A program made the translations under genes and the position numbers. The notes under the pieces were generated by a model. It searched no databases. It saw only the letters and a list, made by a program, of their open reading frames with translations, and was not told the origin of the DNA. From assembly GCA_900769965.1 (NCBI GenBank), contig CAAGIQ010000133.1, forward strand, positions 1-7,540: DNA of 7,540 bases. Direction: 5' to 3'. Positions 1-6,088 of this stretch are shown piece by piece. The DNA comes from Bacilli bacterium. GTDB lineage: Bacteria > Bacillota_I > Bacilli_A > RFN20 > CAG-288. How positions within the stretch are numbered: the stretch's first letter is position 1; each line of letters opens with the position of its first letter.

Positions 1-26
1 AGTTCAGACGTGTGCTCTTCCGATCT
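1..26 (+). other. Illumina TruSeq adapter remnant (non-genomic)
   Basis: These bases match, from memory and without a mismatch, the 3' 26 bases of the Illumina TruSeq read-2 adapter, ending in the diagnostic GCTCTTCCGATCT. Genomic sequence therefore starts at about base 27. The sequence upstream of the first gene, including its promoter, is not present in this window. Confidence 0.97.
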
Positions 27-47
27 ATACATCTATAAATCAAATTG

Positions 48-54
48 AAAGGAG
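48..54 (+). promoter_or_regulatory. Shine-Dalgarno deciding the LysR-family start
   Basis: AAAGGAG lies five bases before the ATG at 60. A TTG at 45 would also open the same frame, but the SD would then fall inside the coding sequence, so ATG 60 is the better start. Confidence 0.85.
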
Positions 55-59
55 ACCAT

Positions 60-947
60 ATGTTAAGTTCTAAAGCTTACACCCTTGTAAAATTCAGCGA
101 ATTATTGAGTTTTTCCAAAGTAGCTAAAGAGTTACATATGACTCAACCATGCGTAACTTACCAGATAAAAGACCTTGAAAGAGAATACGATATCAAGATC
201 TATCAAAAAGACGCCAATAAGCTCAGCTTGACCAAAGAAGGTGAATTGCTAGTTAAATACGCTAAAAGAATGATATCTTTAGATAATTCAGCCCGCACTG
301 GTATAACTAATCTATATAACAACATCACTAGCATCACAGTCGGTATTACCCCAACTGCTGAAGAGACATTCGTCCCACAAGTGTTTGCTAAATACTCCTT
401 GCTTAACCCTGATATTCACATAAAAATTATTTCTGATACTATAAATAAAATTTATGAAAAGCTTAAGGTCTACGAAGTTGATATAGCGTTAGTAGAAGGT
501 AGAGTTAACGATAACAATTTTAAAAACCTACTTCTTGACACCGACTTTTTATGTCTCGCCTGCTCCCCTTCTAACCCAATAAGCAAAAAGCAGACAGTAA
601 CAATAGATGAACTTAAGACTCAAAACCTTATATTAAGACTTCCTACTTCCGGAACTAGACGTTTGTTCGAATCGAGCTTACTAGCCCATAACAAGAACAT
701 CAACGAATTCAACGTAGTTATGGAAATCGATAACATCACTACCATTAAAGAGCTAGTTCAAAACAACTACGGAGTTACTATTATCGCTAACTCTTCTTGT
801 ATCGAAGAAGTTGAAAAAGGTAAACTCATATTGTTACCGATTGAAAACCTCTCGATGGTAAGGGAGATTAACTTGATCTACCACAACGACTTTACAAACA
901 TCAGGCTACTACAAGATATTCAAAAGATCTATAGAAAGACAAAATAA
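60..947 (+). CDS. LysR-type transcriptional regulator
   Basis: Predicted 295-residue DNA-binding regulator, the usual size for LysR-type proteins. The N-terminal winged helix-turn-helix spans about residues 5-64; the core at 17-40 (SFSKVAKELHMTQPCVTYQI and following) matches the family signature closely. A linker helix (about 60-85) leads to a periplasmic-binding-protein-like effector domain (about 91-295). That domain contains RLPTSGTRRLFE (193-204), a motif resembling CysL/CysB-like members. The effector and targets cannot be told from sequence. It starts at ATG 60 (SD AAAGGAG). The DJ-1-family gene follows after 15 bases with its SD overlapping this stop codon, so the two are probably co-transcribed, which makes that gene a candidate target. 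The promoter is not visible because the contig ends in adapter sequence 34 bases upstream of the start. Confidence 0.93.
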   Translation: MLSSKAYTLVKFSELLSFSKVAKELHMTQPCVTYQIKDLEREYDIKIYQKDANKLSLTKEGELLVKYAKRMISLDNSARTGITNLYNNITSITVGITPTAEETFVPQVFAKYSLLNPDIHIKIISDTINKIYEKLKVYEVDIALVEGRVNDNNFKNLLLDTDFLCLACSPSNPISKKQTVTIDELKTQNLILRLPTSGTRRLFESSLLAHNKNINEFNVVMEIDNITTIKELVQNNYGVTIIANSSCIEEVEKGKLILLPIENLSMVREINLIYHNDFTNIRLLQDIQKIYRKTK

Positions 948-962
948 AGGAGATTAACGAAA

Positions 963-1508
963 ATGAAAGTATTATGTTTATTAACCGATGGATTTGAAGA
1001 TATTGAAGCTATAGGAACTATCGCTATTCTTAGAAGAGCCAAAATCGATGTCGACATCTACGCTTTAAATAGTAATGAAGCGACAGGAAGATATCAAACT
1101 CATATAGTCGATTTAAAAAACAGCAAGGATATCGATGCTGATTCTTACGATCTATTATTTCTTCCAGGCGGCCCACATTACGCTGTTTTAGAAGCGAGTT
1201 CATTTGTAAAAGATCTCATCTTAGACTTCTATAAAAAAGACAAATATATTGCTGCTATCTGCGCTTCTCCTACAATCTTAGGTCATCTCGGTTTATTAAA
1301 GAATAGAAGCTATACCTGCTTCACCTCGATGAACGAAGACTTCAAAGGAACATATGTAGATACATATGCTGTTAGAGATGGAAAGATTATTACTGGTAAA
1401 TCCGCGGCAGGTACAATCGACTTCGGATTTAAAATCGTCGAAGCTCTTCTAGGTAAAAGCAAAGCGGAAGAAACTAAAAACTCAATATTCTATTACAATT
1501 TAGACTAG
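963..1508 (+). CDS. DJ-1/PfpI-family protein (ThiJ/YajL-like)
   Basis: 181-residue single-domain protein of the DJ-1/PfpI superfamily, flavodoxin-like fold, the usual length for DJ-1/YajL members and presumably cytosolic. The nucleophile-elbow cysteine is C100 in AAICASP, equivalent to Cys106 of human DJ-1 (AAICAGP). The conserved acid is E15 in GFEDIE, equivalent to Glu18. The LPGG loop (67-70) and the C-terminal ITGKSAAGTIDFGFKIVEAL segment (143-162) are also typical. Family members are reported as redox-sensing chaperones, glyoxalase/deglycase-type enzymes or proteases; sequence alone does not decide, and the ThiJ name does not imply a thiamine role. The SD AAAGGAG (946-952) overlaps the stop of the LysR-type gene. 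The last 9 bases overlap the 3' end of the convergent epimerase-like gene. Confidence 0.93.
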   Translation: MKVLCLLTDGFEDIEAIGTIAILRRAKIDVDIYALNSNEATGRYQTHIVDLKNSKDIDADSYDLLFLPGGPHYAVLEASSFVKDLILDFYKKDKYIAAICASPTILGHLGLLKNRSYTCFTSMNEDFKGTYVDTYAVRDGKIITGKSAAGTIDFGFKIVEALLGKSKAEETKNSIFYYNLD

Positions 1509-2423
1509 TGAAAACTCATAGGTGATGTAGTTAAGATACTTATCACCTTTTTTGATGATCACTTCTTCATCTAATAAGTTTCTTTGAGGTTCGATTGCAA
1601 TACCTCTTACCCTATTAGATTCAAGTTTATTAAAGAAATCAACTTTAGAATCTGTGTCATCTATATAGAAATTACAAGATGAGCAGTTAGTAAAGACCTT
1701 AATGATATATTTTGAATCTCTTAAACTTACTTTAACCCCTTCTTTTGAATCGAAAATATAGGTGTGATCTAAAGTATTGTTAAGGCAGTTTAAAGCGATA
1801 TCTTTAAACTTCTCACCTATTAAAGCTTCCTTTCTGAAATCGAGATAAGGTTTAACTTCTTCTATTCCTATAGGAAGAAGATCGTCACGATATTTAAACA
1901 CTTTAGAAGCGTTAATATAAAGGTACTGGTCAACTAAGCTAGATGAAGGCAAGCGGAAGTACATGTGATTAGAAAGGCTAATTAACGCATCGTCTTTTCC
2001 TTCACCTTCAAAATAGATGTGAAGCTTATTCTTGCTAACAACATATTTTATTTCAAAGCGATAAGGAGTAGTAAAAACTTTCGAGTTAACACCAACTCTA
2101 AAAGTAACTGTTACATCTTCTTTCTCATCGATCTCGTAATTGAAATTCTTATATGAAAGAGCATCTTCATCTCCGTGAAGAAGTAAGCCTTTTTTATAAG
2201 CAAAAGGCGAATTCTCAACTCTTCCAGCTACAGGACCTAAAGTTTTTGAAAAATATTGTAATGAATGACAAAAAGCATCGGTTCTATTAAGCGCTAAAAC
2301 CATGTCTTCATCGTTATATTTAAGTCTAAAAACCGAAGCACCAAAAGAGCAGAAAACAACGTCTAATATACCGTTATTGACGTTGATATAAGCGATGTCC
2401 TTTTTCTTAAAAATCTTTATCAT
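1500..2423 (-). CDS. Aldose 1-epimerase (galactose mutarotase-like) family protein
   Basis: 307-residue protein of the aldose 1-epimerase family, which interconverts alpha and beta anomers of sugars in the cytosol. Family landmarks in order: GPVAGRVENSPF (63-74, with R68), LLHG (81-84, H83), SLSNHMYFRL (149-158, H153 as the expected catalytic acid), LDHTYIFD (218-225) and IAIEPQ (275-280, E278 as the expected catalytic base). Length is slightly below that of typical GalM (about 340), and the motifs are diverged, so it may act on another sugar or be a LacX-like/YihR-like member; the substrate is not predictable. SD-like AAGGAAGG precedes the ATG at 2423. It sits directly after the fakA terminator with little room for a promoter, so expression may rely on read-through or on a promoter inside the fakA end. 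Its stop codon overlaps the convergent DJ-1-family gene by 9 bases. Confidence 0.87.
   Translation of the reverse strand: MIKIFKKKDIAYINVNNGILDVVFCSFGASVFRLKYNDEDMVLALNRTDAFCHSLQYFSKTLGPVAGRVENSPFAYKKGLLLHGDEDALSYKNFNYEIDEKEDVTVTFRVGVNSKVFTTPYRFEIKYVVSKNKLHIYFEGEGKDDALISLSNHMYFRLPSSSLVDQYLYINASKVFKYRDDLLPIGIEEVKPYLDFRKEALIGEKFKDIALNCLNNTLDHTYIFDSKEGVKVSLRDSKYIIKVFTNCSSCNFYIDDTDSKVDFFNKLESNRVRGIAIEPQRNLLDEEVIIKKGDKYLNYITYEFSLV
1520..1553 (+). terminator. Intrinsic terminator of the LysR/DJ-1 transcript, inside the opposing gene
   Basis: AGGTGAT (1520-1526) pairs perfectly with ATCACCT (1542-1548), followed by a T run at 1548-1553. An inner TAAG/CTTA pairing could extend the stem across a bulge. 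It begins 12 bases after the DJ-1-family stop, the expected place for a terminator, yet lies within the last codons of the epimerase-like gene on the other strand. Confidence 0.7.
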
Positions 2424-2440
2424 TTTTACCTTCCTTTTAT

Positions 2441-2467
2441 AAAAAAGGCCTAGTTAGCCTAGGTCTT
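2441..2467 (-). terminator. Intrinsic terminator after fakA
   Basis: Read on the minus strand, CCTAG and CTAGG flank a five-base loop. The stem extends outward by three more pairs across one A-C mismatch and is followed by a run of T residues. It starts about 13 bases after the fakA stop. Read on the plus strand the stem is more regular (a G-U replaces the mismatch), but no T run follows. Confidence 0.75.
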
Positions 2468-2479
2468 ATAAAACAAGAA

Positions 2480-4147
2480 TTATTCAACAGAAATGATAAA
2501 GCTATAAACAGGTTGCAAACCGTCTTTAACTTCTATTTCTATTCCATCTTCAGCGTAGCTAGCGTTAAGAGCTGCGCTAAGTTCTTCTTTCTCTTCTTTA
2601 GTAACATCTTCACCAACTAAGACTGTGATGATTGAAGAGAATGCATCAACCATACCTTCAACAACTTTCTTAGCAGCTTCAACCTTCGATGGGTTACAAG
2701 AGATGATCTTCTTTTCAACTATGGACATGAATTCATCTTTCTTAACTTCAACTCCATCGACGGAAGTATCCTTAATAGAATAGGTGACTTGACCAGTCTT
2801 AACATTAGCGAGAGCTTCGTTCATCTCAGCTTCGTTTTCCTCAGCTTCGACAATAGGATTAAACATCATCGAAGCAACGATACCTTGAGGAATGGTCTTT
2901 GTAGGAATAACTATAACGTTAACTCCTTCAACGACATCCTTAGCTTGGGTAGCAGCCATGATGATATTGGAGTTGTTTGGGAAGATGAAGACGTTTTCAG
3001 CATTAACTTCCTTAATGGCTTTAACAAAGTCTTCAGTAGCCGGGTTCATAGTTTGACCACCGGAAACTAAGTAATCAACTCTTTGACTCTTAAAGATCTC
3101 TTCGATACCTTTACCAGCGCAAACGGAGATAAGACCATATTTCTTCTTCTCTTTAACTTCTGGTTTTGGATCTTCTTTAGTATTCTCTTCGATAAGTTCC
3201 GAGTGTTGTTCGGACATATTTTCAATCTTCAACTTAACGAATTCACCGTATTGTTGAGCAAAGGAGATGATATTACCTGGAACCATGGTGTGGATATGGA
3301 CTTTAACTAAATCTTCATCTCTAACTTCAACTATCGAATTACCATGAGCGTTAAGAATAGCTTTAAATCTCGATTCAATAAATGTCTTTTTACCACCTAG
3401 TTTATCTTCTGGAGGTAAACGTAAAATGAATTCGGTGCAGTAACCAAATTCTTGGTGTTCAAGTTTAGCTTGAGCTGCGCCTTGTTCAAGAGGCTGATCA
3501 GCATCGAGGACTTCTGGCATATTCTTTTCGACAATTTCATTTTTTAAAGCTTTTAAGAAACCTTCTAAGATCTTACATAAACCAGCACCACCGGAGTCGA
3601 CAACACCGACTTCCTTTAAAACTGGAAGAAGGTCAGGAGTACGTTTTAAGCTAGCCTTAGCTTCTTTATAAAGATAATCCATCGCATCAGTAATAGACAT
3701 ATCAGATTTAACATAATCTGCTAAAGCGGTAGCAGATTCTCTAATAACGGTTAAAATAGTACCTTCAACTGGACGCATAACCGCTTTATAAGCGACTTCT
3801 CTACCAACCATAAAAGCATCAGCTAACTCTAAGGCGTCCACAGATTCTTTACCCTTCAAGCCTTGAGAGAAGCCTCTAAAGATTTGGGATAAGATAACGC
3901 CAGAGTTACCTCTAGCACCCATAAGTAAGCCTCTAGAGAACGCTTTAGCAATTTCATAGATGGACTTATCGTTCTTATTAGCAACCTCTTTTAAACCTGA
4001 TGACATCGTTAAATTCATGTTTGTACCAGTATCGCCATCTGGAACTGGGAAAACGTTAAGGGCATCAACTTCTTGGTAGCAGTTATATAAGTTATTAGCG
4101 CCCGATATGATCATTTGTTTTAAAATGATACCATCAATTCTTTTCAT
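2480..4147 (-). CDS. fakA: Fatty acid kinase catalytic subunit FakA (DAK2/DhaL-domain, YloV)
   Basis: 555 residues, the family's usual length. FakA transfers phosphate from ATP to fatty acids presented by a FakB (DegV-family) protein, giving acyl-phosphate for phospholipid synthesis; this permits use of exogenous fatty acids. The N-terminal DhaL-type kinase domain (about 1-200) contains NVFPVPDGDTGTNM (31-44) with metal-binding D37 and D39, GARGNSGVILSQ (78-89) and VDSGGAGL (183-190). The middle domain has GYCTEF (C237) and VKVHIHT (H284, H286), equivalent to a proposed Cys/His metal site in S. aureus FakA. A charged linker (about 317-337) leads to a C-terminal EDD-fold-like domain (about 338-555, with VSGGQTMNPATEDF). 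The gene follows the Asp23-family gene after 15 bases, as in the yloU-yloV pair of Bacillus. No fakB gene is in this window. Confidence 0.95.
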   Translation of the reverse strand: MKRIDGIILKQMIISGANNLYNCYQEVDALNVFPVPDGDTGTNMNLTMSSGLKEVANKNDKSIYEIAKAFSRGLLMGARGNSGVILSQIFRGFSQGLKGKESVDALELADAFMVGREVAYKAVMRPVEGTILTVIRESATALADYVKSDMSITDAMDYLYKEAKASLKRTPDLLPVLKEVGVVDSGGAGLCKILEGFLKALKNEIVEKNMPEVLDADQPLEQGAAQAKLEHQEFGYCTEFILRLPPEDKLGGKKTFIESRFKAILNAHGNSIVEVRDEDLVKVHIHTMVPGNIISFAQQYGEFVKLKIENMSEQHSELIEENTKEDPKPEVKEKKKYGLISVCAGKGIEEIFKSQRVDYLVSGGQTMNPATEDFVKAIKEVNAENVFIFPNNSNIIMAATQAKDVVEGVNVIVIPTKTIPQGIVASMMFNPIVEAEENEAEMNEALANVKTGQVTYSIKDTSVDGVEVKKDEFMSIVEKKIISCNPSKVEAAKKVVEGMVDAFSSIITVLVGEDVTKEEKEELSAALNASYAEDGIEIEVKDGLQPVYSFIISVE

Positions 4148-4162
4148 AAAAATAAAACCTTT

Positions 4163-4522
4163 CTACAATCTCTTAACGTCTTGAACAAAGACATTAATAG
4201 CAGAAAATTTTAAACCAAAAGTCTTTTCAAGAACATACTTTACTTGTTTTTGAACTTCGGAAACAACTTCATTAAGTTTGACTCCGTAAACGACTACAAT
4301 ATATATATTAACTAAATATTTGTTTTTCTCTTTTTTAGCAACGATACCTTGAGTTCTTTTTTCCATTCCTAAGAATTCTCTAACATCGTCTTTTAAAACT
4401 TTTTTCTTATCGCCTAAATCGACAACGCCATAACAGTTCATCGCGGCATTACCAGCAACGGAAGCGATAGCATTTAAACTGATGTCGATCTTTCCGTAAG
4501 CGGTATTTTTATCGATACTCAT
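4163..4522 (-). CDS. yloU: Asp23/Gls24 envelope-stress-family protein (YloU-like)
   Basis: 119-residue protein of the Asp23/Gls24 family (DUF322). The family signature is visible: YGKIDISLNAIASVAGNAAM (9-28) with the following CYGVVDLGD, and a beta-rich C-terminal half in which hydrophobic strands (YLVNIYIVVVYG) precede an amphipathic helix and the final INVFVQDV strand. There is no signal peptide or membrane segment. Members are small cytosolic or membrane-associated proteins linked to envelope homeostasis; the biochemical role of YloU is not established. The fixed pairing with fakA suggests a link to lipid metabolism, which is inference from neighbourhood. A sigma-A-type promoter lies about 60 bases upstream. 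The SD (GGGGGA) sits in the loop of a short perfect hairpin directly before the ATG. Confidence 0.9.
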   Translation of the reverse strand: MSIDKNTAYGKIDISLNAIASVAGNAAMNCYGVVDLGDKKKVLKDDVREFLGMEKRTQGIVAKKEKNKYLVNIYIVVVYGVKLNEVVSEVQKQVKYVLEKTFGLKFSAINVFVQDVKRL

Positions 4523-4541
4523 AATTTAGTCCCCCTAAATT
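4523..4541 (-). promoter_or_regulatory. Hairpin displaying the yloU Shine-Dalgarno
   Basis: On the minus strand AATTTAG (4541-4535) and CTAAATT (4529-4523) are perfect complements around a GGGGA loop that carries most of the SD. The stem ends immediately before the ATG at 4522. It could either hold the SD accessible in the loop or hinder ribosome loading; sequence alone does not decide. The stem is A/T-rich and therefore weak. Confidence 0.6.
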
Positions 4542-4554
4542 TATTGACACAAAA

Positions 4555-4578
4555 AAACGCGTGGTTTTTTACACGTTT
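4555..4578 (-). repeat. Inverted repeat across the predicted transcription start of yloU
   Basis: AAACGTGT (4578-4571) and ACGCGTTT (4562-4555) are complementary in minus-strand RNA with one G-U pair, around an eight-base loop, and T residues follow. It lies directly after the -10 box, so the first arm would be mostly outside a transcript starting near 4572. It could be an operator, or a terminator for transcription arriving from upstream. Confidence 0.5.
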
Positions 4579-4607
4579 ATTATAGATTACAGGGTGTTTT
4601 ATTTCAA
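4579..4607 (-). promoter_or_regulatory. Sigma-A-type promoter of yloU-fakA
   Basis: On the minus strand a -35 box TTGAAA (4607-4602) and a -10 box TATAAT (4584-4579) are separated by exactly 17 bases. The predicted start near 4572 gives a leader of about 50 bases before the yloU ATG at 4522. Confidence 0.85.
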
Positions 4608-4840
4608 CATTTCACGTCTTTTTGGATGAAAATAAATAATTTTTAAGCGTATTTTTGCACATTGTGTGCATAAATTCTTTTATATTTTTTATCCTCTTTT
4701 AAAATAATTTTTTTAATTCTACTCGATGAATTATTTATTCCCTATCAAAACATTCTTCCTTTTCCATTTCATTTAAAAGAAGGTAATAAATGACCTATTC
4801 ACATTTATAATTAACAGAATTAACTCATTATCTACATCAT
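4608..4840. other. Non-coding AT-rich intergenic stretch
   Basis: No convincing gene on either strand. The only clear structure is a palindrome at 4656-4670. A stop-free minus-strand stretch (4643-4741) lacks an ATG and a placed SD. In Bacillus the corresponding place upstream of yloU holds rpmB, divergently oriented; I see no L28-like sequence here. Confidence 0.6.
4656..4670. repeat. Perfect palindrome TGCACA-TTG-TGTGCA
   Basis: Six-base perfect inverted arms around a three-base centre, in an AT-rich background about 50 bases upstream of the yloU -35 box. The geometry suits a dimeric regulator operator; no partner protein is identified. Confidence 0.5.
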
Positions 4841-4873
4841 AAGAAAAGCACCGATAAATAACTACCGATGCTT
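4841..4873 (-). terminator. Intrinsic terminator of the thiT operon
   Basis: On the minus strand AAGCATCGGT pairs with ATCGGTGCTT (10 pairs, two G-U) around an eight-base loop, followed by a T-rich tail (TTTTCTT). It begins about nine bases after the stop of the small membrane-protein gene, which makes it the end of the riboswitch-controlled operon. Confidence 0.8.
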
Positions 4874-4881
4874 ATAGAAAA

Positions 4882-5295
4882 CTACTTAACTTCTTTTCTA
4901 TTTACTCTACACAAGAGATAAGAAACAACAAATAGAATTAAAGAGACGGCTAACCAAACAAAATACCATGTTGTTGAAGCCATATCTCCTTTAATTCCTA
5001 ACTTGATGATTCTAGTTAACGAATAACAGAGATATATAGATGCATTAACTAACAAGGAAATATTGAGATATCTTAAGGAAGAATCTTCTTTATTTACTAG
5101 AGGGAAAGAGTTAAGTAAAACTAAGATAATTCCGCTAACTAAGACTACTAAGTAATCTTTAGAAGCGCTGATATCCATTCCCCAGTCTCCGCTATCAACA
5201 GAATAAGAAAGAATGAATAGAACTAAGAAAATTACAAAGATTGAAACGCCAACTCCTATAGAAGCCAAAGATATGATCTTATTTTTCTTTTCCAT
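4882..5295 (-). CDS. Unrecognised small membrane protein, probably four helices, in the thiT operon
   Basis: 137 residues; I do not recognise a family. Four hydrophobic segments are visible: about 8-31, 48-66, 75-94 and 108-129. The N-terminus (MEKKNK) and C-terminus (CRVNRKEVK) are basic, which by the positive-inside rule suggests both ends are cytosolic. The first external loop is acidic (VDSGDWGMDIS, 33-43). No enzymatic motif or cysteine pair suggests a reaction. It starts one base after the thiT stop, with its SD (AAAGGAG) inside the thiT end, so the two are almost certainly co-transcribed and perhaps translationally coupled. It is closed by a terminator. It is therefore expected to respond to TPP through the upstream riboswitch. 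A thiamine-related role is only an inference from this context. Confidence 0.8.
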   Translation of the reverse strand: MEKKNKIISLASIGVGVSIFVIFLVLFILSYSVDSGDWGMDISASKDYLVVLVSGIILVLLNSFPLVNKEDSSLRYLNISLLVNASIYLCYSLTRIIKLGIKGDMASTTWYFVWLAVSLILFVVSYLLCRVNRKEVK

Positions 5296-5296
5296 A

Positions 5297-5920
5297 TTAC
5301 TTAGACTCCTTTCTTCTCATAAAGCCTTCGTTAGCTTCGAAAACGAATGGAGCTTTATATAAAGCGATAACTAAGATAGCTAATGAAAGAATAATACACG
5401 GTAAACAATAAGAGATGTTATAGACGAATGAGTAGAGTTCTGGTGATGTGTATTGTGGCCAAGCAAATCCACTTGGATCGTTCCAGAATAATACGCCAGA
5501 AAGATAGTGAGCGAAGAATTTAGCCATACCACCGACAAAGCAGCCAACAGTTAACCATGTGAGTTTCATATTAGTGGAATCTGCTTTCTTAAATAAAGGA
5601 GCAAATAATCCAGCTAAAGCAGCTAATGGATAAGCTAACCAATAGTCTAAAGCTACTTGTAAGAAAGCGCGCCATGGAGTAGAAGCGATGGAATAAAAAC
5701 CATCAGCGATGTCTAATAAACCCATTATTAGACCTGTAGCTAAACCAGCTACAAAACCTCTTCTATAAGAGATGAGAAATACGCATACTAGAGCGATACC
5801 TATAGATCCACCGTTGATGAAAACAGGATCCCATATCGCACCAGCAAGCATATCGAGAACAAAACCTAAAGCAGCGAAGATAGCAACTTCAGTCATCGTT
5901 CTTAAAACGGAATTCTTCAT
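5297..5920 (-). CDS. thiT: Thiamine-specific ECF transporter S component ThiT
   Basis: 207-residue integral membrane protein with about six helices, the substrate-binding subunit of an energy-coupling factor transporter that imports thiamine. The family signature is clear in the C-terminal half: FFAHYLSGVLFW (135-146, with H138 and W146) followed by ELYSFVYNISYCLP (161-174, with Y167, N168, Y171), which correspond to thiamine-binding regions of known ThiT proteins. DYWLAYPLAALAGLF (92-106) matches another conserved segment. AIFAALGF (13-20) contains the AxxxA motif used by S components to contact EcfT. The start at 5920 has a strong SD (AAAGGAGG, 5929-5936). A TPP riboswitch and terminator in the leader control it. 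The ATPase and EcfT subunits are not in the window and are presumably shared and encoded elsewhere. Confidence 0.95.
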   Translation of the reverse strand: MKNSVLRTMTEVAIFAALGFVLDMLAGAIWDPVFINGGSIGIALVCVFLISYRRGFVAGLATGLIMGLLDIADGFYSIASTPWRAFLQVALDYWLAYPLAALAGLFAPLFKKADSTNMKLTWLTVGCFVGGMAKFFAHYLSGVLFWNDPSGFAWPQYTSPELYSFVYNISYCLPCIILSLAILVIALYKAPFVFEANEGFMRRKESK

Positions 5921-5938
5921 ATTTTTAACCTCCTTTAC

Positions 5939-5974
5939 AAAGAAAAATCCGCTAGGATATGCACGCTAACGGAT
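5939..5974 (-). terminator. Leader terminator (riboswitch expression platform)
   Basis: On the minus strand ATCCGTTAG (5974-5966) pairs with CTAGCGGAT (5955-5947), nine pairs with one G-U, followed by TTTTTCTTT ending just before the thiT SD. Its 5' arm can alternatively pair with the 3' part of the TPP aptamer: ATGCTAGCG (6018-6010) against CGTTAGCGT (5971-5963), nine pairs with two G-U. TPP binding would free the terminator and switch thiT off. Confidence 0.9.
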
Positions 5975-5999
5975 GATTAAAAATAGATTAAAAGTATTC

Positions 6000-6080
6000 T
6001 TAATCCCTACGCTAGCATTACCTAGATCAGGTTTAGGGTCGTTAACTTAATAACCTCTCAGCCTCATGGCTCCCCTTGAA
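6000..6080 (-). promoter_or_regulatory. TPP riboswitch (THI element)
   Basis: Conserved blocks appear in order on the minus strand: GGGGAGCC (6075-6068), GGCTGAGAGG with the CTGAGA pyrimidine-binding segment (6061-6056), ACCCT, AACCTGATCT, GTAATG and GCGTAGGGA ending near 6004. The hairpin that is usually CTGG/CCAG is here CTAG/CTAG, a pair-preserving change. It directly precedes the leader terminator and thiT, so it should act as a TPP-responsive OFF switch for thiT and the following membrane-protein gene. Confidence 0.97.
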
Positions 6081-6088
6081 CAATAGAT

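Noticed and set aside
45..59. TTG at 45 as an upstream start for the LysR-type gene
   Set aside because: The strong SD at 48-54 would then be inside the coding region; ATG 60 has ideal spacing from it.
963..1508. A thiamine role for the DJ-1/ThiJ-family gene because of the nearby thiamine genes
   Set aside because: The ThiJ name is historical; this gene lies on the other strand, in a separate unit, and far from thiT and thiN.
2789..3310. Two plus-strand open frames opposite fakA
   Set aside because: They are antisense shadows of a confidently identified gene, with low-complexity translations and no placed SD.
4544..4549. Perfect TTGACA on the plus strand as a -35 box
   Set aside because: No -10 box lies at 16-19 bases and no plus-strand gene follows; it falls within the yloU leader.
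4643..4741. Minus-strand stop-free stretch of about 32 codons in the intergenic region
   Set aside because: It has no ATG and no suitably placed SD, and its Lys-rich translation is expected from AT-rich DNA.
5772..5969. Plus-strand open frame opposite the thiT start and leader
   Set aside because: It overlaps the conserved thiT N-terminus and the leader terminator, and has no family resemblance.
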